The position numbers and the translations under genes were made by a program. A model generated the notes under the pieces. That model did not search any database, was not told the DNA's origin, and was given only the letters and a program-made list of their open reading frames with translations. A stretch of DNA of 64,000 bases from Collinsella aerofaciens. Lineage in GTDB: Bacteria; Actinomycetota; Coriobacteriia; Coriobacteriales; Coriobacteriaceae. Positions 1 through 8,707 of this stretch are shown in pieces (positions within the stretch are counted from its first letter, which is position 1; the number at the start of each line of letters is the position of its first letter). The DNA is taken from positions 186,001 through 250,000 of the forward strand of contig NZ_OY725712.1 in the NCBI RefSeq assembly GCF_963360655.1, given 5' to 3'.

Positions 1-583
1 GCAGCGCCACTTCAGCCGTAAGAAGGCTGTGACCCATTATTGAAACAAGGCGACCTGATGAGCTCATGCTGATAAGGCTGTCTGACCCATAGAAATTGGT
101 AATGGCTTTAGTTACGGAAAAACCACTTACAACATCGCATGCCGCACAAGCAGCAATGACAAGCATGACAGCATTCAAAACCCTCATAAAGCCCTTAAAA
201 AATGCCGGGAAAATGGTCTCAGGAACAACAACAAAGAGAAGGACCAGGGGAAGAAGGCAGGCAATGAGAAACGAAGGAGACATCCCAGTCGAGAAAGCCA
301 GGAGTACCAATCCAGCAAACAGCACAGAACGTACGACGCCGAAGCTTCGTGACATTGCATATTTATGACCGAGCATATAAAGAAGAAGCCAAGCAACGGT
401 CAGCAACACAACAGGGTTGAGTGCCCAAACCGCCTCACTGCCGGGAATCAACTTATGCCTCAAAAGATAAGGTGCGACGAATAAACCAAGGGCTATAAAC
501 ATCCCAGCTCTTCTACCAACCGTCTCATCCTGCTCAAGTGGACGTCGGTTTCTCCTTGAAAAAACGAAGTTGTCTACGATCAC
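1..583 (-). CDS. Polysaccharide polymerase/ligase-like membrane protein (3' end beyond window)
   Basis: The reading frame stays open from a GTG at 583-581 to the window edge (194 codons) and encodes a very hydrophobic protein. Several membrane segments are visible (around GLFVAPYLL, NPVVLLTVAWLLLYML, VLFAGLVLLAF, FLIACLLPLVLLFVVV). A later stretch GRLVSIMGHSLLTAE recalls the conserved loop of O-antigen ligases/polymerases (Wzy/WaaL type). The GTG overlaps the stop of the upstream glycosyltransferase as GTGA, so translation is probably coupled; an ATG at 514 is an alternative start. Being the next gene in a polysaccharide operon supports a role in joining repeat units. The assignment rests on topology and context, because the C-terminal half is missing. 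Confidence 0.6.
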   Translation of the reverse strand, partial: MIVDNFVFSRRNRRPLEQDETVGRRAGMFIALGLFVAPYLLRHKLIPGSEAVWALNPVVLLTVAWLLLYMLGHKYAMSRSFGVVRSVLFAGLVLLAFSTGMSPSFLIACLLPLVLLFVVVPETIFPAFFKGFMRVLNAVMLVIAACAACDVVSGFSVTKAITNFYGSDSLISMSSSGRLVSIMGHSLLTAEVAL

Positions 584-1644
584 TCCCCGATCACCTCATT
601 CCACTTGTCGGCAATCGCGCCAGCAGACAGCATCTCCCTAATACCTGCAGCATTAGACCCCAGGCGCTGAGCAAGCCCGTCCTCATCCGCGACGCGTGCC
701 ATCGCGACCGAGAGCTCACCCTCCCCGCCCACGGGAACCAGTATTCCATTCTCACCGTCTCGGATAACCATGCGAGCACCGCCGCAGGGGCAGTCCGTGC
801 AGATGCAAGGCAACCCGATGGCCATAGCCTCGAGCATAGAGTTAGAAAGTCCCTCATAATCGCTGGGCAGAACAAACAACCCGGCATCGCGCACCACATC
901 GTGCACGTCCTGACGCCCAGGGCTGATGGAAACTGCATTCGCAATGTCCAGTTCTTCTGCGAGTGCGACGAGCGAATCGTGCTCCGTGCCGTCGCCATAG
1001 ACCTCGAGTGTCCAACCATCGTGAGAAACCAAGAACTCCGCGAAGGCGCGGAGCAGCATGCCAAGATTCTTCTGCTTCTCCAAACGGCAGAAGCAGGCGA
1101 CCGAATGACGGCGCTCACCGCGAAAAGGTTCAGGCAAATTATCCTTTACAGGATTGAGAATCACAGTCTTCGCAACCTTATTCGAGAAATACGCCGCCGC
1201 ATCGTCGGTCTGGCAGACCAACATGTCCGCATGGCGGTAGAGCCTCTCGCGGAGCCAATTGGTCTTTTTACCACTACCCACACGTGCCGGATCGTTGCGC
1301 TCCGAGATAACCAAGCGGTTGGGCAGCCCGGCGAGTGCAATGATGGTCTGCATGTTCACGAAGTACTCGAACGCCACGAAACATGCATCGGGGTTATGTT
1401 TGGCAACACCGCGCAGCCAGGAGATGCGATTCGCCCTGGAAGGCCCACCGGAACTCTGAGGCCCATACTCTTTTTGAACCCCATCTACGACCGGATATTC
1501 ACCCTCAAAACTGTTGTACACAGCGATGCCAACGCGCTTACCGCGACGAATGAACTCTGCCGCTAGGACGCAGATGACGCGAGCAGCGCCCCCGTTTGCG
1601 AGGGCATTGCTCACAAAAATGATATCTTGATTCTCTAATATCAC
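580..1644 (-). CDS. GT4-type glycosyltransferase
   Basis: 354 aa starting at GTG 1644, which has AAGGGG six bases upstream; the open frame extends further upstream but that part overlaps the neighbouring gene and looks non-coding. The N-terminus has the Rossmann start of GT-B enzymes (IIFVSNALANGGAARV). The C-terminal half carries the classic GT4 nucleotide-sugar site (LPSDYEGLSNSMLEAMAIGLP, a DxxEGxxxxxLEAMA-type signature). It should transfer a sugar from an activated donor to the lipid-linked repeat unit at the cytoplasmic face. It lies 16 bases after the DUF1919 gene. Donor and linkage cannot be read from sequence. Confidence 0.85.
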   Translation of the reverse strand: MILENQDIIFVSNALANGGAARVICVLAAEFIRRGKRVGIAVYNSFEGEYPVVDGVQKEYGPQSSGGPSRANRISWLRGVAKHNPDACFVAFEYFVNMQTIIALAGLPNRLVISERNDPARVGSGKKTNWLRERLYRHADMLVCQTDDAAAYFSNKVAKTVILNPVKDNLPEPFRGERRHSVACFCRLEKQKNLGMLLRAFAEFLVSHDGWTLEVYGDGTEHDSLVALAEELDIANAVSISPGRQDVHDVVRDAGLFVLPSDYEGLSNSMLEAMAIGLPCICTDCPCGGARMVIRDGENGILVPVGGEGELSVAMARVADEDGLAQRLGSNAAGIREMLSAGAIADKWNEVIGE

Positions 1645-1660
1645 GATTCCCCTTGGGATC

Positions 1661-2347
1661 CTAACAGCTGCCAAAGCAGCCGTTAATGTACTCGGTAACG
1701 TTGAACGAACGGTTCGCCCCGAAGGGCTCCCACGAAGCGGGTATGAACCCGCAGCTCCGCGGACAATGGATACGTCTGCAGCACTTAATGTTCGGATGAT
1801 CCTTCGCCGCAAAGACGAGCTTGTGCTCGAGCGGCAGGGCGTCAAAAGCAAGCAGGTCTTCCTCGGTAGCACCGTTCTGGTCGTTCAGCTTGAAAATCAG
1901 CCGGTCGTGATTGACACGTTCCACACGGCTCTGCCATTTGCGACGTGCGGTCGCCTCGTCGTGATGATGGAGCATCTGAAGTTCGATATCGCCTAGACGT
2001 CCAATGAGGTAAGTCCCCCAATTACCGTTGGAGCTGAGCTCCGCCCTCCACTTCGACTCTTCCGGAGCAATGAACTCAAGTGGCTCGGAGAGATAACTAT
2101 CCAAGTCGGCACAAAAGCGCACATAATCACCCGGCATAATGAACATGCCAATTGTCGGCGACGCTTTACGCATGCCGTAGCTCTCATAGACCGTACCGCC
2201 CCAACAATTGTTGGAAATAATGGTGAAATTATCCACGGCAAGCCCTTTTGCTCTGGTCTTACAAGTGAGGGGAAGCCACAGCCCGTTACGCAGCTTGAGG
2301 CGCACTGTCTCGCGCTTGAATTTCCCGAAGGGCACTGGAAGCGTCAT
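1661..2347 (-). CDS. DUF1919 family polysaccharide biosynthesis protein
   Basis: 228 aa. The N-terminal part (NFTIISNNCWGGTVYES, then SPTIGMFIMPGDYVRF) is characteristic of DUF1919, a family found almost only in capsule and exopolysaccharide loci and of unknown biochemistry. The C-terminal tail is cysteine-rich (CCRRIHCPRSCGF). The start overlaps the stop of the upstream glycosyltransferase by four bases, so the two are translationally coupled. A transferase or modifying role is likely by context only. Confidence 0.8.
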   Translation of the reverse strand: MTLPVPFGKFKRETVRLKLRNGLWLPLTCKTRAKGLAVDNFTIISNNCWGGTVYESYGMRKASPTIGMFIMPGDYVRFCADLDSYLSEPLEFIAPEESKWRAELSSNGNWGTYLIGRLGDIELQMLHHHDEATARRKWQSRVERVNHDRLIFKLNDQNGATEEDLLAFDALPLEHKLVFAAKDHPNIKCCRRIHCPRSCGFIPASWEPFGANRSFNVTEYINGCFGSC

Positions 2348-3453
2348 TTGCCACCACCTAGATATATCGTCCTAAGCCTCTTGGAGGTCTCGTCAATGTC
2401 AAAACCGTGCTCGCGGAGCGCTGGAAGCGCGCGCTCGCTAGCCGCGCGGCGGACGTCTGCAACACTGTTGGCCTCAAGCGACTCGCGCGCGCAGGCAGCC
2501 CACGCGGCGGCACCATCCCTAAGTGAGAGGAATCGAACGAGAGGGGTAACGGCGCACTCCCTCGTCACGACATCGGAGACCAAGCAGGGAAGTCCAGCCG
2601 CCTGCCACTCCAGCACAACGCTGGGCAACCCCTCGAAGAGCGAGGGGAGCATCATAAGGTCGAACGCCTGGAGAAAGTCGTCGACATTGGAAACGCGCCC
2701 GGTAATCGTCACGCGATCCGCGAGCCCCTTCTCGGCAATTAATCCCTCAATCTTCGCGCGGTCGGGACCCTCGCCAACGATAAAGAGCCTGGCACTCGGA
2801 ATATCGCGTGACAGTAGTCCGAACACATCAATGAGGAACGATTGATTCTTCACGTAGTTGATGTTGCCAACGAAACCGACGGCAGGCTCTTCCTCGAATC
2901 CGAGACGTGAGCGTGCCTCGTCGCGCCGCACGGCATCGAAGGCATACTTCCCAAGGGCAAATCCGTTGTGGAGGACTTCGAAGGGTTTATCTTCAAAGAG
3001 CCACTTGCCAGCATCCTCGCCGCACGCGAGAGCTCGCGTCCAACTACCACGGAAAAAGGGGCGAATTATCTTGTCCCGACGGGGATCGTCGCTCTTGGTG
3101 TTGTGCGAGTGCGCAATCCGCTCGCGCACCCCCGCGAGCTGCGCGCACCGAAGCTCAATAGCCATAACCGAGCTGCTCCCGTGAACGTGTACCACATCGA
3201 TACGCTCTCGCCTCATATAGGAAATGAGAAAGCGCACGTACCAAAAAGTGTCGGAGCGTCTATCGGGCGTCTCCACGACATCGCATCCGAGCAATCTCAA
3301 CTCGTCGAGCACGTCTGACTCATTGTTATATACGGCCGCCACGCGGACATCAAGTCCGTCGCGATTCATGGAGCTTATAAAACTCAGGATGGAGGACGTA
3401 ATCCCCTCGCGGCGGAGCCCGCCAGTCGGGATCACAAGAACCCTCCTACCCAT
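2344..3453 (-). CDS. GT4-type glycosyltransferase
   Basis: 369 aa from ATG 3453 (a GTG one codon earlier is possible). The N-terminal domain begins RRVLVIPTGGLRREGITSS, and the C-terminal nucleotide-sugar domain contains VGFVGNINYVKNQ, LFIVGEGPDR and LPSLFEGLPSVVLEWQAAGLP, the EGLPxxxxEAxAxGLP-type signature of GT4 enzymes. It probably adds one residue of the polysaccharide repeat unit on the lipid carrier. Its start lies inside the 3' end of the SDR gene (8-base overlap) and its stop overlaps the DUF1919 start, both signs of a tight operon. Confidence 0.88.
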   Translation of the reverse strand: MGRRVLVIPTGGLRREGITSSILSFISSMNRDGLDVRVAAVYNNESDVLDELRLLGCDVVETPDRRSDTFWYVRFLISYMRRERIDVVHVHGSSSVMAIELRCAQLAGVRERIAHSHNTKSDDPRRDKIIRPFFRGSWTRALACGEDAGKWLFEDKPFEVLHNGFALGKYAFDAVRRDEARSRLGFEEEPAVGFVGNINYVKNQSFLIDVFGLLSRDIPSARLFIVGEGPDRAKIEGLIAEKGLADRVTITGRVSNVDDFLQAFDLMMLPSLFEGLPSVVLEWQAAGLPCLVSDVVTRECAVTPLVRFLSLRDGAAAWAACARESLEANSVADVRRAASERALPALREHGFDIDETSKRLRTIYLGGGK

Positions 3454-4312
3454 CACAACTCACGTCCCAGAAGGCCTTAATGTGGTTGCCGCCGTTGGTG
3501 TGAATGACCTCACCCGAGACGCACTTAGAGGCATCACTTAAAAGGAAGCATGCTACCTCGGCGACCTCCTCGGGCCTGAAGATGCGGCCGGAAGCGCATT
3601 CACGGTACATGTTGCCGTCTGAAGCCTCGGCGTAGTCGCGCGTCATATCCGAGAGCGTGACGCCAGGAGCAACGGCATTGACGCGCACGCCAAGTGGATA
3701 CATCCGCCTGGAAGCAGCACGTACGAAACTGTCCATGGCGGCCTTGGTCATGCCATAAGGGATATCGTAGGCCTGTTCGCCCGTCTCGCTCGTGATAACT
3801 AGGAGCTCACCGGAGGGCTCTTTCTCACGCTCTTTACGGCAAAGGAACTCGCGACAAAGGAAATACGCCCCGCGCATGTTAATGCCGAATTGCCTATCGA
3901 AGCCCTCGATGGTCACGTTGTCGAAGCGATTCTCATGGAGGCTCACGCCGGCGTTGCTCACCAGGCAGTCGATACGCCCGCCGAGTTTAGCCTCGCATGC
4001 GTCCAGGAACTCGCCGGCGCGCTCCGCCTCGGAGACATCGGCGACCACATAGGTCACACAGGAGCCAAGTTTCTCGCAGGCAGCTTTGAGAGTTTCCTCC
4101 TTACGGCCAGAGATGACAACCTTGGCGCCCTCCGAAATGAACTTTTCTGCCATGGCAAGCCCGAGCCCGCGCCCGCCGCCGGTGATGACGACTGTCTTAC
4201 CCTTAAGCACGTTGCCCGCGCTGACCTGCGCAACTTCGACGTTCACGAACTTCTCGGGAGACGACGCCAGGACCAGCTTTGCGGCCTTGCGAATAACTCT
4301 TTTGAATCCCAT
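3446..4312 (-). CDS. Short-chain dehydrogenase/reductase (SDR)
   Basis: 288 aa; the start ATG 4312 has AGAGG upstream and lies four bases after the stop of the MenD-like gene. It shows the SDR dinucleotide motif TGGGRGLG, the NAG motif (SNAGVS) and the catalytic Ser-Tyr-x3-Lys arrangement (ITSETGEQAYDIPYGMTK). A short basic N-terminal extension of about 35 residues precedes the Rossmann fold. Its position between a ThDP enzyme and glycosyltransferases suggests that it reduces a keto group on the product of the preceding enzyme or on a nucleotide-sugar. This pairing is inference; the substrate is unknown. Confidence 0.85.
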   Translation of the reverse strand: MGFKRVIRKAAKLVLASSPEKFVNVEVAQVSAGNVLKGKTVVITGGGRGLGLAMAEKFISEGAKVVISGRKEETLKAACEKLGSCVTYVVADVSEAERAGEFLDACEAKLGGRIDCLVSNAGVSLHENRFDNVTIEGFDRQFGINMRGAYFLCREFLCRKEREKEPSGELLVITSETGEQAYDIPYGMTKAAMDSFVRAASRRMYPLGVRVNAVAPGVTLSDMTRDYAEASDGNMYRECASGRIFRPEEVAEVACFLLSDASKCVSGEVIHTNGGNHIKAFWDVSCDG

Positions 4313-4316
4313 GTGA

Positions 4317-6077
4317 CTACCTCTTGAAAATCCCGGCGATCTTCTGGGCCTTCTCCTGCCCGATGGTCGCCTTGATGAGCTCCTTGGACTTGCGGATCGC
4401 TTCCGACTGTGCGTCACGGGGGCGGGTCATGTCGAAAACGTCGTAGACAAGCTTGGAATCCGCGCTCATCTCGGAAAAAACCTCGAGTAGGACGGGGCCC
4501 TCAGCGTCGTCATCGAAGAACTCCTCGACTGCCGCGTCGAGCTCCTCGGGGTTATGTGCGCTTAGGTAACGGAATCCGCATTCGCGCACCCAGCCCTCAG
4601 CCTTGGTGTGGTGACGAGCACAGGTGTGGAGGTCCGAGGCCTCGTCCTTCCACATCTGGTTGAAGTAGAACTCCTCGCCCCCCTCGTTGTTGAGGAGGAG
4701 GATGCGCACCTTGTCAGTCACGTGGCGAATGCGAAGCGCGTTCATGTCATAGAAAAATGCAAGGTCGCCGATCACGAGATAGCTGGGCCTGCCGCTCGCC
4801 GCAGCCTGACCCAGGAGGGACGAGAGGCAGCCGTCGATGCCGTGCGTGCCGATGTTCGCGTAGACCTTGACACCCGGCTGAAGCTTGAAGAAATTTGTGA
4901 GGCGGATTGCGTTGTTGATCGCGAGGTGCAGGATGGAGCCCGACGGCACGCGCTCGACGACCTTGCGGATGGCGGCCATGTTCGAGTAGGGAAGCTCCGG
5001 CACCGTCGCGGAGGCCTCATAGGCCTTGAGGGCGGCAAGGTAGCTCCCGTCAGGCTTGCACGAAGAGGCATCGACCATGCGCGAGAAGAACTCGGCAGGC
5101 GCGCACTCGAACACCCTCGTTAGGCTCCTGAACATATCGCAGACAGAACCGTCCTCGTTGATAGACCAGTGCTCATAGGACCCTGCGAATTTACGCAGCA
5201 TATCCTTGAGGCCAGCAGTCATGTTGCCACCGAAGGTGATGACCACGTCGGGCAAGAACTCAGAGAACTTCTTGGGCGTGATGTAACGGTATTCCATGCA
5301 TAGCGTCGGGTTGAAGGCGTGCTCGCGAGGGATATTCGCCATGTACTCGGCCGCAATGGCCACCTCGTAGCTAGCTGCGAAGCCCTCAAGGGCGCACGCG
5401 AGCTCAGCGGGGCAGGAGGACTGCTGGCCGGCGACCACGAGCACGCGCTTGGCGCGAGAAAGACGATCCGCGCATGCGGCCCACTCATCGGCCTGGTCGG
5501 TTTCGACCCTGCGGATCCTAGTGACCTTTGGGAGCTCCTTGACGTTGAACGAGTTGTTGTACGCCTTCATCGGAACGTTGATGTGGATGGGGCCCGTGCC
5601 GTGGTGATCGAGCTCGAGCAGGGCCTCGTTGACAAGGCGTTCGCAGAAGTGTGCGTCGTCGGCGTCGTTGATGATGGGCAGGTTGACGGACTTGCGCACG
5701 TGACGGTCGTACATGCCAACCTGGTCGATCATCTGGTCCTCCCACTGCCCGAGCATGGCGGGGTTGCGGTCGGACGTGAGCACGACGAGGGGCACGTCCT
5801 GATAGAAGGCCTCCGCGACGGGCGGCCAGTAGTTGCAGGTCGCCGTGGAGGAGGTGCAGGATATCACAACGGGCTCGCCGAGCTCCTGAGCAAGCCCAAG
5901 CGCGAAGTAGCCGGCACTGCGTTCATCGACGACGGAATAGCAGGTGAAATACGGATCCTCCTCGACGGAGTGTACGAAAGGAACGTTGCGGCTGCCGGCA
6001 GAGAGCACTAGATGGCGAATACCGTACTCCTTGAGCAGGGCGATGATGATCTGGTATGACTTTAACTCCGTATACAT
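4317..6077 (-). CDS. MenD-like thiamine-diphosphate enzyme in polysaccharide operon
   Basis: 586 aa, close to MenD (SEPHCHC synthase) in length and layout. The N-terminal pyrimidine-binding domain has SAGSRNVPF (MenD: SPGSRS/N) and the cofactor-activating Glu in VVDERSAGYFALGLA. The middle has LTSDRNP and MIDQVGM. The C-terminal domain carries the ThDP/Mg motif GDLAFFYDMNAL followed by LLLNNEGG. Some substrate-side positions differ from menaquinone MenD (SSTATCNYWPP instead of SGTAxANxxPA). Embedded in a glycan operon and overlapping the pyruvyl-transferase gene by 16 bases, it more likely decarboxylates a 2-keto acid and ligates the fragment to a sugar precursor than serves menaquinone synthesis. 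That functional reading is inference. Confidence 0.8.
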   Translation of the reverse strand: MYTELKSYQIIIALLKEYGIRHLVLSAGSRNVPFVHSVEEDPYFTCYSVVDERSAGYFALGLAQELGEPVVISCTSSTATCNYWPPVAEAFYQDVPLVVLTSDRNPAMLGQWEDQMIDQVGMYDRHVRKSVNLPIINDADDAHFCERLVNEALLELDHHGTGPIHINVPMKAYNNSFNVKELPKVTRIRRVETDQADEWAACADRLSRAKRVLVVAGQQSSCPAELACALEGFAASYEVAIAAEYMANIPREHAFNPTLCMEYRYITPKKFSEFLPDVVITFGGNMTAGLKDMLRKFAGSYEHWSINEDGSVCDMFRSLTRVFECAPAEFFSRMVDASSCKPDGSYLAALKAYEASATVPELPYSNMAAIRKVVERVPSGSILHLAINNAIRLTNFFKLQPGVKVYANIGTHGIDGCLSSLLGQAAASGRPSYLVIGDLAFFYDMNALRIRHVTDKVRILLLNNEGGEEFYFNQMWKDEASDLHTCARHHTKAEGWVRECGFRYLSAHNPEELDAAVEEFFDDDAEGPVLLEVFSEMSADSKLVYDVFDMTRPRDAQSEAIRKSKELIKATIGQEKAQKIAGIFKR

Positions 6078-7192
6078 GCGGAGACCTCCTTCTTAAGATA
6101 GGCACGTGCAGCCTCGCGGCCCGCACGAACGACGGCATCGGTGGTGGCCCAGTCTACGGGTGCGTCCAGGGTGGCGACGAGCTCTCCCGCCCCAGCTGCA
6201 GCACGGGAAGTCAGGCCCAGGCGGCTCAACAGATCGGTGAGCTTCTCGGAGTTACCGTAGCCCGAACTCCTCACGAAGGAGGCGAAAGGCGTGTGGGAGA
6301 TGGTCGAGAAAATGGTGCCGTGGAAGGTGTCAGTCACCACAGCCTCAGCATGCTTGAAGTAGGCGAGCACCTCAAAGGGCGTGCAATCCACGAAGCGATC
6401 GCAGACGCCCTGCACCCCACCGATATTGAGCACCTTGAGGCCGCGCTGGTCGGCGTAGGTGCGCACGGTGGCGCACTCCTCGGGCGTGAGGCGGCCAGAG
6501 TAGCCGTATGCGATCATGTAGCGGTCCTCGTCGACCTCGGCGGGAATCAGCCCGCACTCACCAAAAAAGTCGTAGGCGAGCACCGGGTCCAAGTTGAAGG
6601 TCGGTGCTTCCCCCGTAAGTGACTCGACAATGGCGCCCGTGTTGGCATCGCGAGCCGAGACGGCGTCGAGACGCTTTAGGTAGCCCGCAACCTCTTCGCA
6701 CTTGCCGTAACGGTCAAGCTTGTCGAGCGTGGTGTTGCCGAAGGAAGCGGCGTAAGTCACCTTGCGTCCGGCGCGCAACCCGGTGCCGAAAAGCGCGGGC
6801 GTGAAGCCGACATTAGCGTTATCCTGCACACAGTTGAACACCTCGTCGCTGCCGATGACCAGGAGGTCGATGTCGGGGTCAAGGTTGGGCTCCTCAGTGA
6901 CGCCGAGCATCGGGTAGAAGCGCTGGGCGTAGGTGCGTTTGTAGCGGATGAAGGCGAGCTTGTCCCTGAGCGGAGCGTCGTAGCGGAATACCTCAAGGAC
7001 CTTCTCCGCCTTGCGGGCGACGCCCTTCTTCGATGACGGGGACGTGACCAGGCACTTGCCAGGCTCGTAGTCAACGAACTGCACATCGCAGCCAAGGGAC
7101 TCCAGGATGGACTTCAGGCCGAAAGCCTGCAGGAAGGACCCGTAGTTGTAGATCCTCTGCATACTGAGTATGCCGGCGCGGGGTTTAGTCAT
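6062..7192 (-). CDS. Polysaccharide pyruvyl transferase family protein
   Basis: 376 aa, the usual size of the WcaK/CsaB family. The N-terminus AGILSMQRIYNYGSFLQAFGLKSIL matches the family start (N-x-G-S-x-LQ). The middle contains IDLLVIGSDEVFN and the end has AEAVVTDTFHGTIFSTI, the family's conserved TDSFHG-type motif. Members transfer pyruvate from phosphoenolpyruvate to sugars as ketals, or act in related glycan modification. It overlaps the MenD-like gene and starts five bases after the Alg13-like gene. Confidence 0.87.
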   Translation of the reverse strand: MTKPRAGILSMQRIYNYGSFLQAFGLKSILESLGCDVQFVDYEPGKCLVTSPSSKKGVARKAEKVLEVFRYDAPLRDKLAFIRYKRTYAQRFYPMLGVTEEPNLDPDIDLLVIGSDEVFNCVQDNANVGFTPALFGTGLRAGRKVTYAASFGNTTLDKLDRYGKCEEVAGYLKRLDAVSARDANTGAIVESLTGEAPTFNLDPVLAYDFFGECGLIPAEVDEDRYMIAYGYSGRLTPEECATVRTYADQRGLKVLNIGGVQGVCDRFVDCTPFEVLAYFKHAEAVVTDTFHGTIFSTISHTPFASFVRSSGYGNSEKLTDLLSRLGLTSRAAAGAGELVATLDAPVDWATTDAVVRAGREAARAYLKKEVSACIRS

Positions 7193-7196
7193 GCGG

Positions 7197-7682
7197 TTAA
7201 ATTCCTTCTATCAGTCTCTCGAGCTCTCGGCAGAACTCGGCGTTGTGGCTCTTAAAAGTGACGCCGCGCGAGAGCTCGCGGGCGCGATCGATAGCGGCGG
7301 AAAGGTCCATCACGTCGTAGACGGGCACGATCCCGCCCTGGCGCTCCGCGACGATGCGCACGAAGTCGGCCTGATGGTTGTTCACGTGCTCGTCAAGGTC
7401 GCCCCTGCGGGGCACAACGACGGGTACCTTGCCTGCAGCCATGGCCTCGATGAAGCTTGAGGGGCCGCCGTGCGTGATCACCACATCGGCACCCTCCATG
7501 AAGCTCTTCATCTGTCGGAACGGCACGAACTGCGAGTGATCGCAGTGGACGGGCTCGTACGTCGAGTAACCCGTCTGGATATAGACAGGTTCATCGAGCG
7601 TCCCGTCCGCCTTGAGATCGTCAACCGCCTTGACCAGGCGGTCGAACTGCTGCTCGTGGGTGCCCACGGTCACGAATACCAT
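7197..7682 (-). CDS. Alg13-like glycosyltransferase catalytic subunit (PssE/Cps14G type)
   Basis: 161 aa, corresponding to only the C-terminal donor-binding domain of GT28 enzymes. It begins MVFVTVGTHEQQFDRLVKAVD, typical of Alg13/PssE, and has ITHGGPSSFIEAMAAGKVPVVVPR, the UDP-sugar binding HGGxxS...E loop. Such proteins work as a two-subunit enzyme with a membrane-anchoring partner, here encoded immediately upstream. In pneumococcal type 14 capsule the equivalent pair adds a beta-1,4-galactose to lipid-linked glucose. The sugar here is unknown. Confidence 0.88.
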   Translation of the reverse strand: MVFVTVGTHEQQFDRLVKAVDDLKADGTLDEPVYIQTGYSTYEPVHCDHSQFVPFRQMKSFMEGADVVITHGGPSSFIEAMAAGKVPVVVPRRGDLDEHVNNHQADFVRIVAERQGGIVPVYDVMDLSAAIDRARELSRGVTFKSHNAEFCRELERLIEGI

Positions 7683-7694
7683 GCGCGTCCCTCC

Positions 7695-8162
7695 CTAGAA
7701 GATAGAGCCGAGGTCAACGGCGCTCTTGTAGACATCGAGCTGTTCTGGCCACTGCACTACGAATAGGTCGGCCACGCCGTTGAGCATGCGACCGGTCATC
7801 GTGGGCTTATCCACGCGGTCGAAGACCTCCACGTAGACACATTTGGACCCGAGCATCTTTCCGATCAGGAAGAACGGCACAGCAACCGCGGCACCGGAGC
7901 TGATGATCAGATCGGGACGCTCCTTGCGGAGCACCTTCCAGGCGAGAACCGTGTTCTTCAGCAGGTTCGGGATGTTGCGGTTCGTCGGATAATGGCAATG
8001 GTAGACGCGCTCCCCCTCCAGCAGGGAGTTCGCGTCCTCCTTGTCGAAGGTCACCCAGAACCGATCAGCAGCGCGCTCCCACACGGATCTCAGGAGCCAC
8101 ATGTGCGTGAGGTGCCCGCCGCTCGAGCTGGGGATGCAAATCTTGGCCTTGGAAAGGTCCAT
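7695..8162 (-). CDS. Alg14-like glycosyltransferase membrane-anchor subunit (PssD/Cps14F type)
   Basis: 155 aa from ATG 8162, which has GGAGAG nine bases upstream; an upstream TTG at 8183 has no good ribosome site. The sequence KICIPSSSGGHLTHMWLL is the GGH motif at the start of Alg14-type proteins, and LIISSGAAVAVPFFLIGKML is the conserved membrane-associated segment. It recruits the Alg13-like catalytic subunit encoded 12 bases downstream. The split two-gene form is standard for capsule loci. Confidence 0.87.
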   Translation of the reverse strand: MDLSKAKICIPSSSGGHLTHMWLLRSVWERAADRFWVTFDKEDANSLLEGERVYHCHYPTNRNIPNLLKNTVLAWKVLRKERPDLIISSGAAVAVPFFLIGKMLGSKCVYVEVFDRVDKPTMTGRMLNGVADLFVVQWPEQLDVYKSAVDLGSIF

Positions 8163-8191
8163 GCTAAGCCGCTCTCCATTCAAATAAGTAA

Positions 8192-8707
8192 TTAAACGCG
8201 TTTGTTCACATAGCCCTCGGTAGCGTTATCCCGAGGGATGATCCTGCAGGGGTTCCCGATAACAATCGAGTGGCTCGGCACGTCGCAGTTCACATAGCTG
8301 TTGGGGGCAATCAGCACATCGTCCCCAATCGTTACAGCTCCGACAACGGTAGAGTTGACGCCGAGCCAAACACAGTCACCGAGCACCGGAGCTCCCTTGC
8401 GCTTGCCGCGGTTCTCCTGCCCAATCGTCACACCCTTGTGGATGTTGCAATTTCGACCGATAACCGCATCGGGGTTCACGGTGATACCGTAAGCATGACC
8501 GATGTAGAACCCCTCCCCGATAGTCGCTTGTCCCGGTATCTCAAGGCCGTAATGCGCCTGCATCTTCTTTCGCAGGAAGCGCCACATGGGGTTATGGGAG
8601 GATTGGCATTTGCGAAGTAGCCAGACGAAACGGAGGGAATGGCTACCAAGAATCGACCCTCCCCCAAAACGAATCTTGTCCTGCTCGAAGGCGTTTGAAC
8701 AGTTCAT
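8192..8707 (-). CDS. Serine acetyltransferase-like hexapeptide-repeat acyltransferase
   Basis: 171 aa from ATG 8707, which overlaps the stop of the epimerase as ATGA. The C-terminal two thirds form a left-handed beta-helix of hexapeptide repeats (IGEGFYIGHAYGITVNPDAVIG, IHKGVTIGQENRG, LGDCVWLGVNSTVVGAVTIGDDVLIAPNSYV). The His of IGHAYG and the general layout match CysE-like and capsule O-acetyltransferases. In this operon it probably O-acetylates the polysaccharide or a precursor rather than making O-acetylserine, but sequence alone does not exclude CysE activity. Confidence 0.85.
   Translation of the reverse strand: MNCSNAFEQDKIRFGGGSILGSHSLRFVWLLRKCQSSHNPMWRFLRKKMQAHYGLEIPGQATIGEGFYIGHAYGITVNPDAVIGRNCNIHKGVTIGQENRGKRKGAPVLGDCVWLGVNSTVVGAVTIGDDVLIAPNSYVNCDVPSHSIVIGNPCRIIPRDNATEGYVNKRV

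Noticed and set aside
580-1872. 430-residue version of the first glycosyltransferase
   Set aside because: The extra 76 residues overlap the DUF1919 coding end, look non-coding and are unneeded; GTG 1644 has a proper ribosome site and begins at the family's usual N-terminus.
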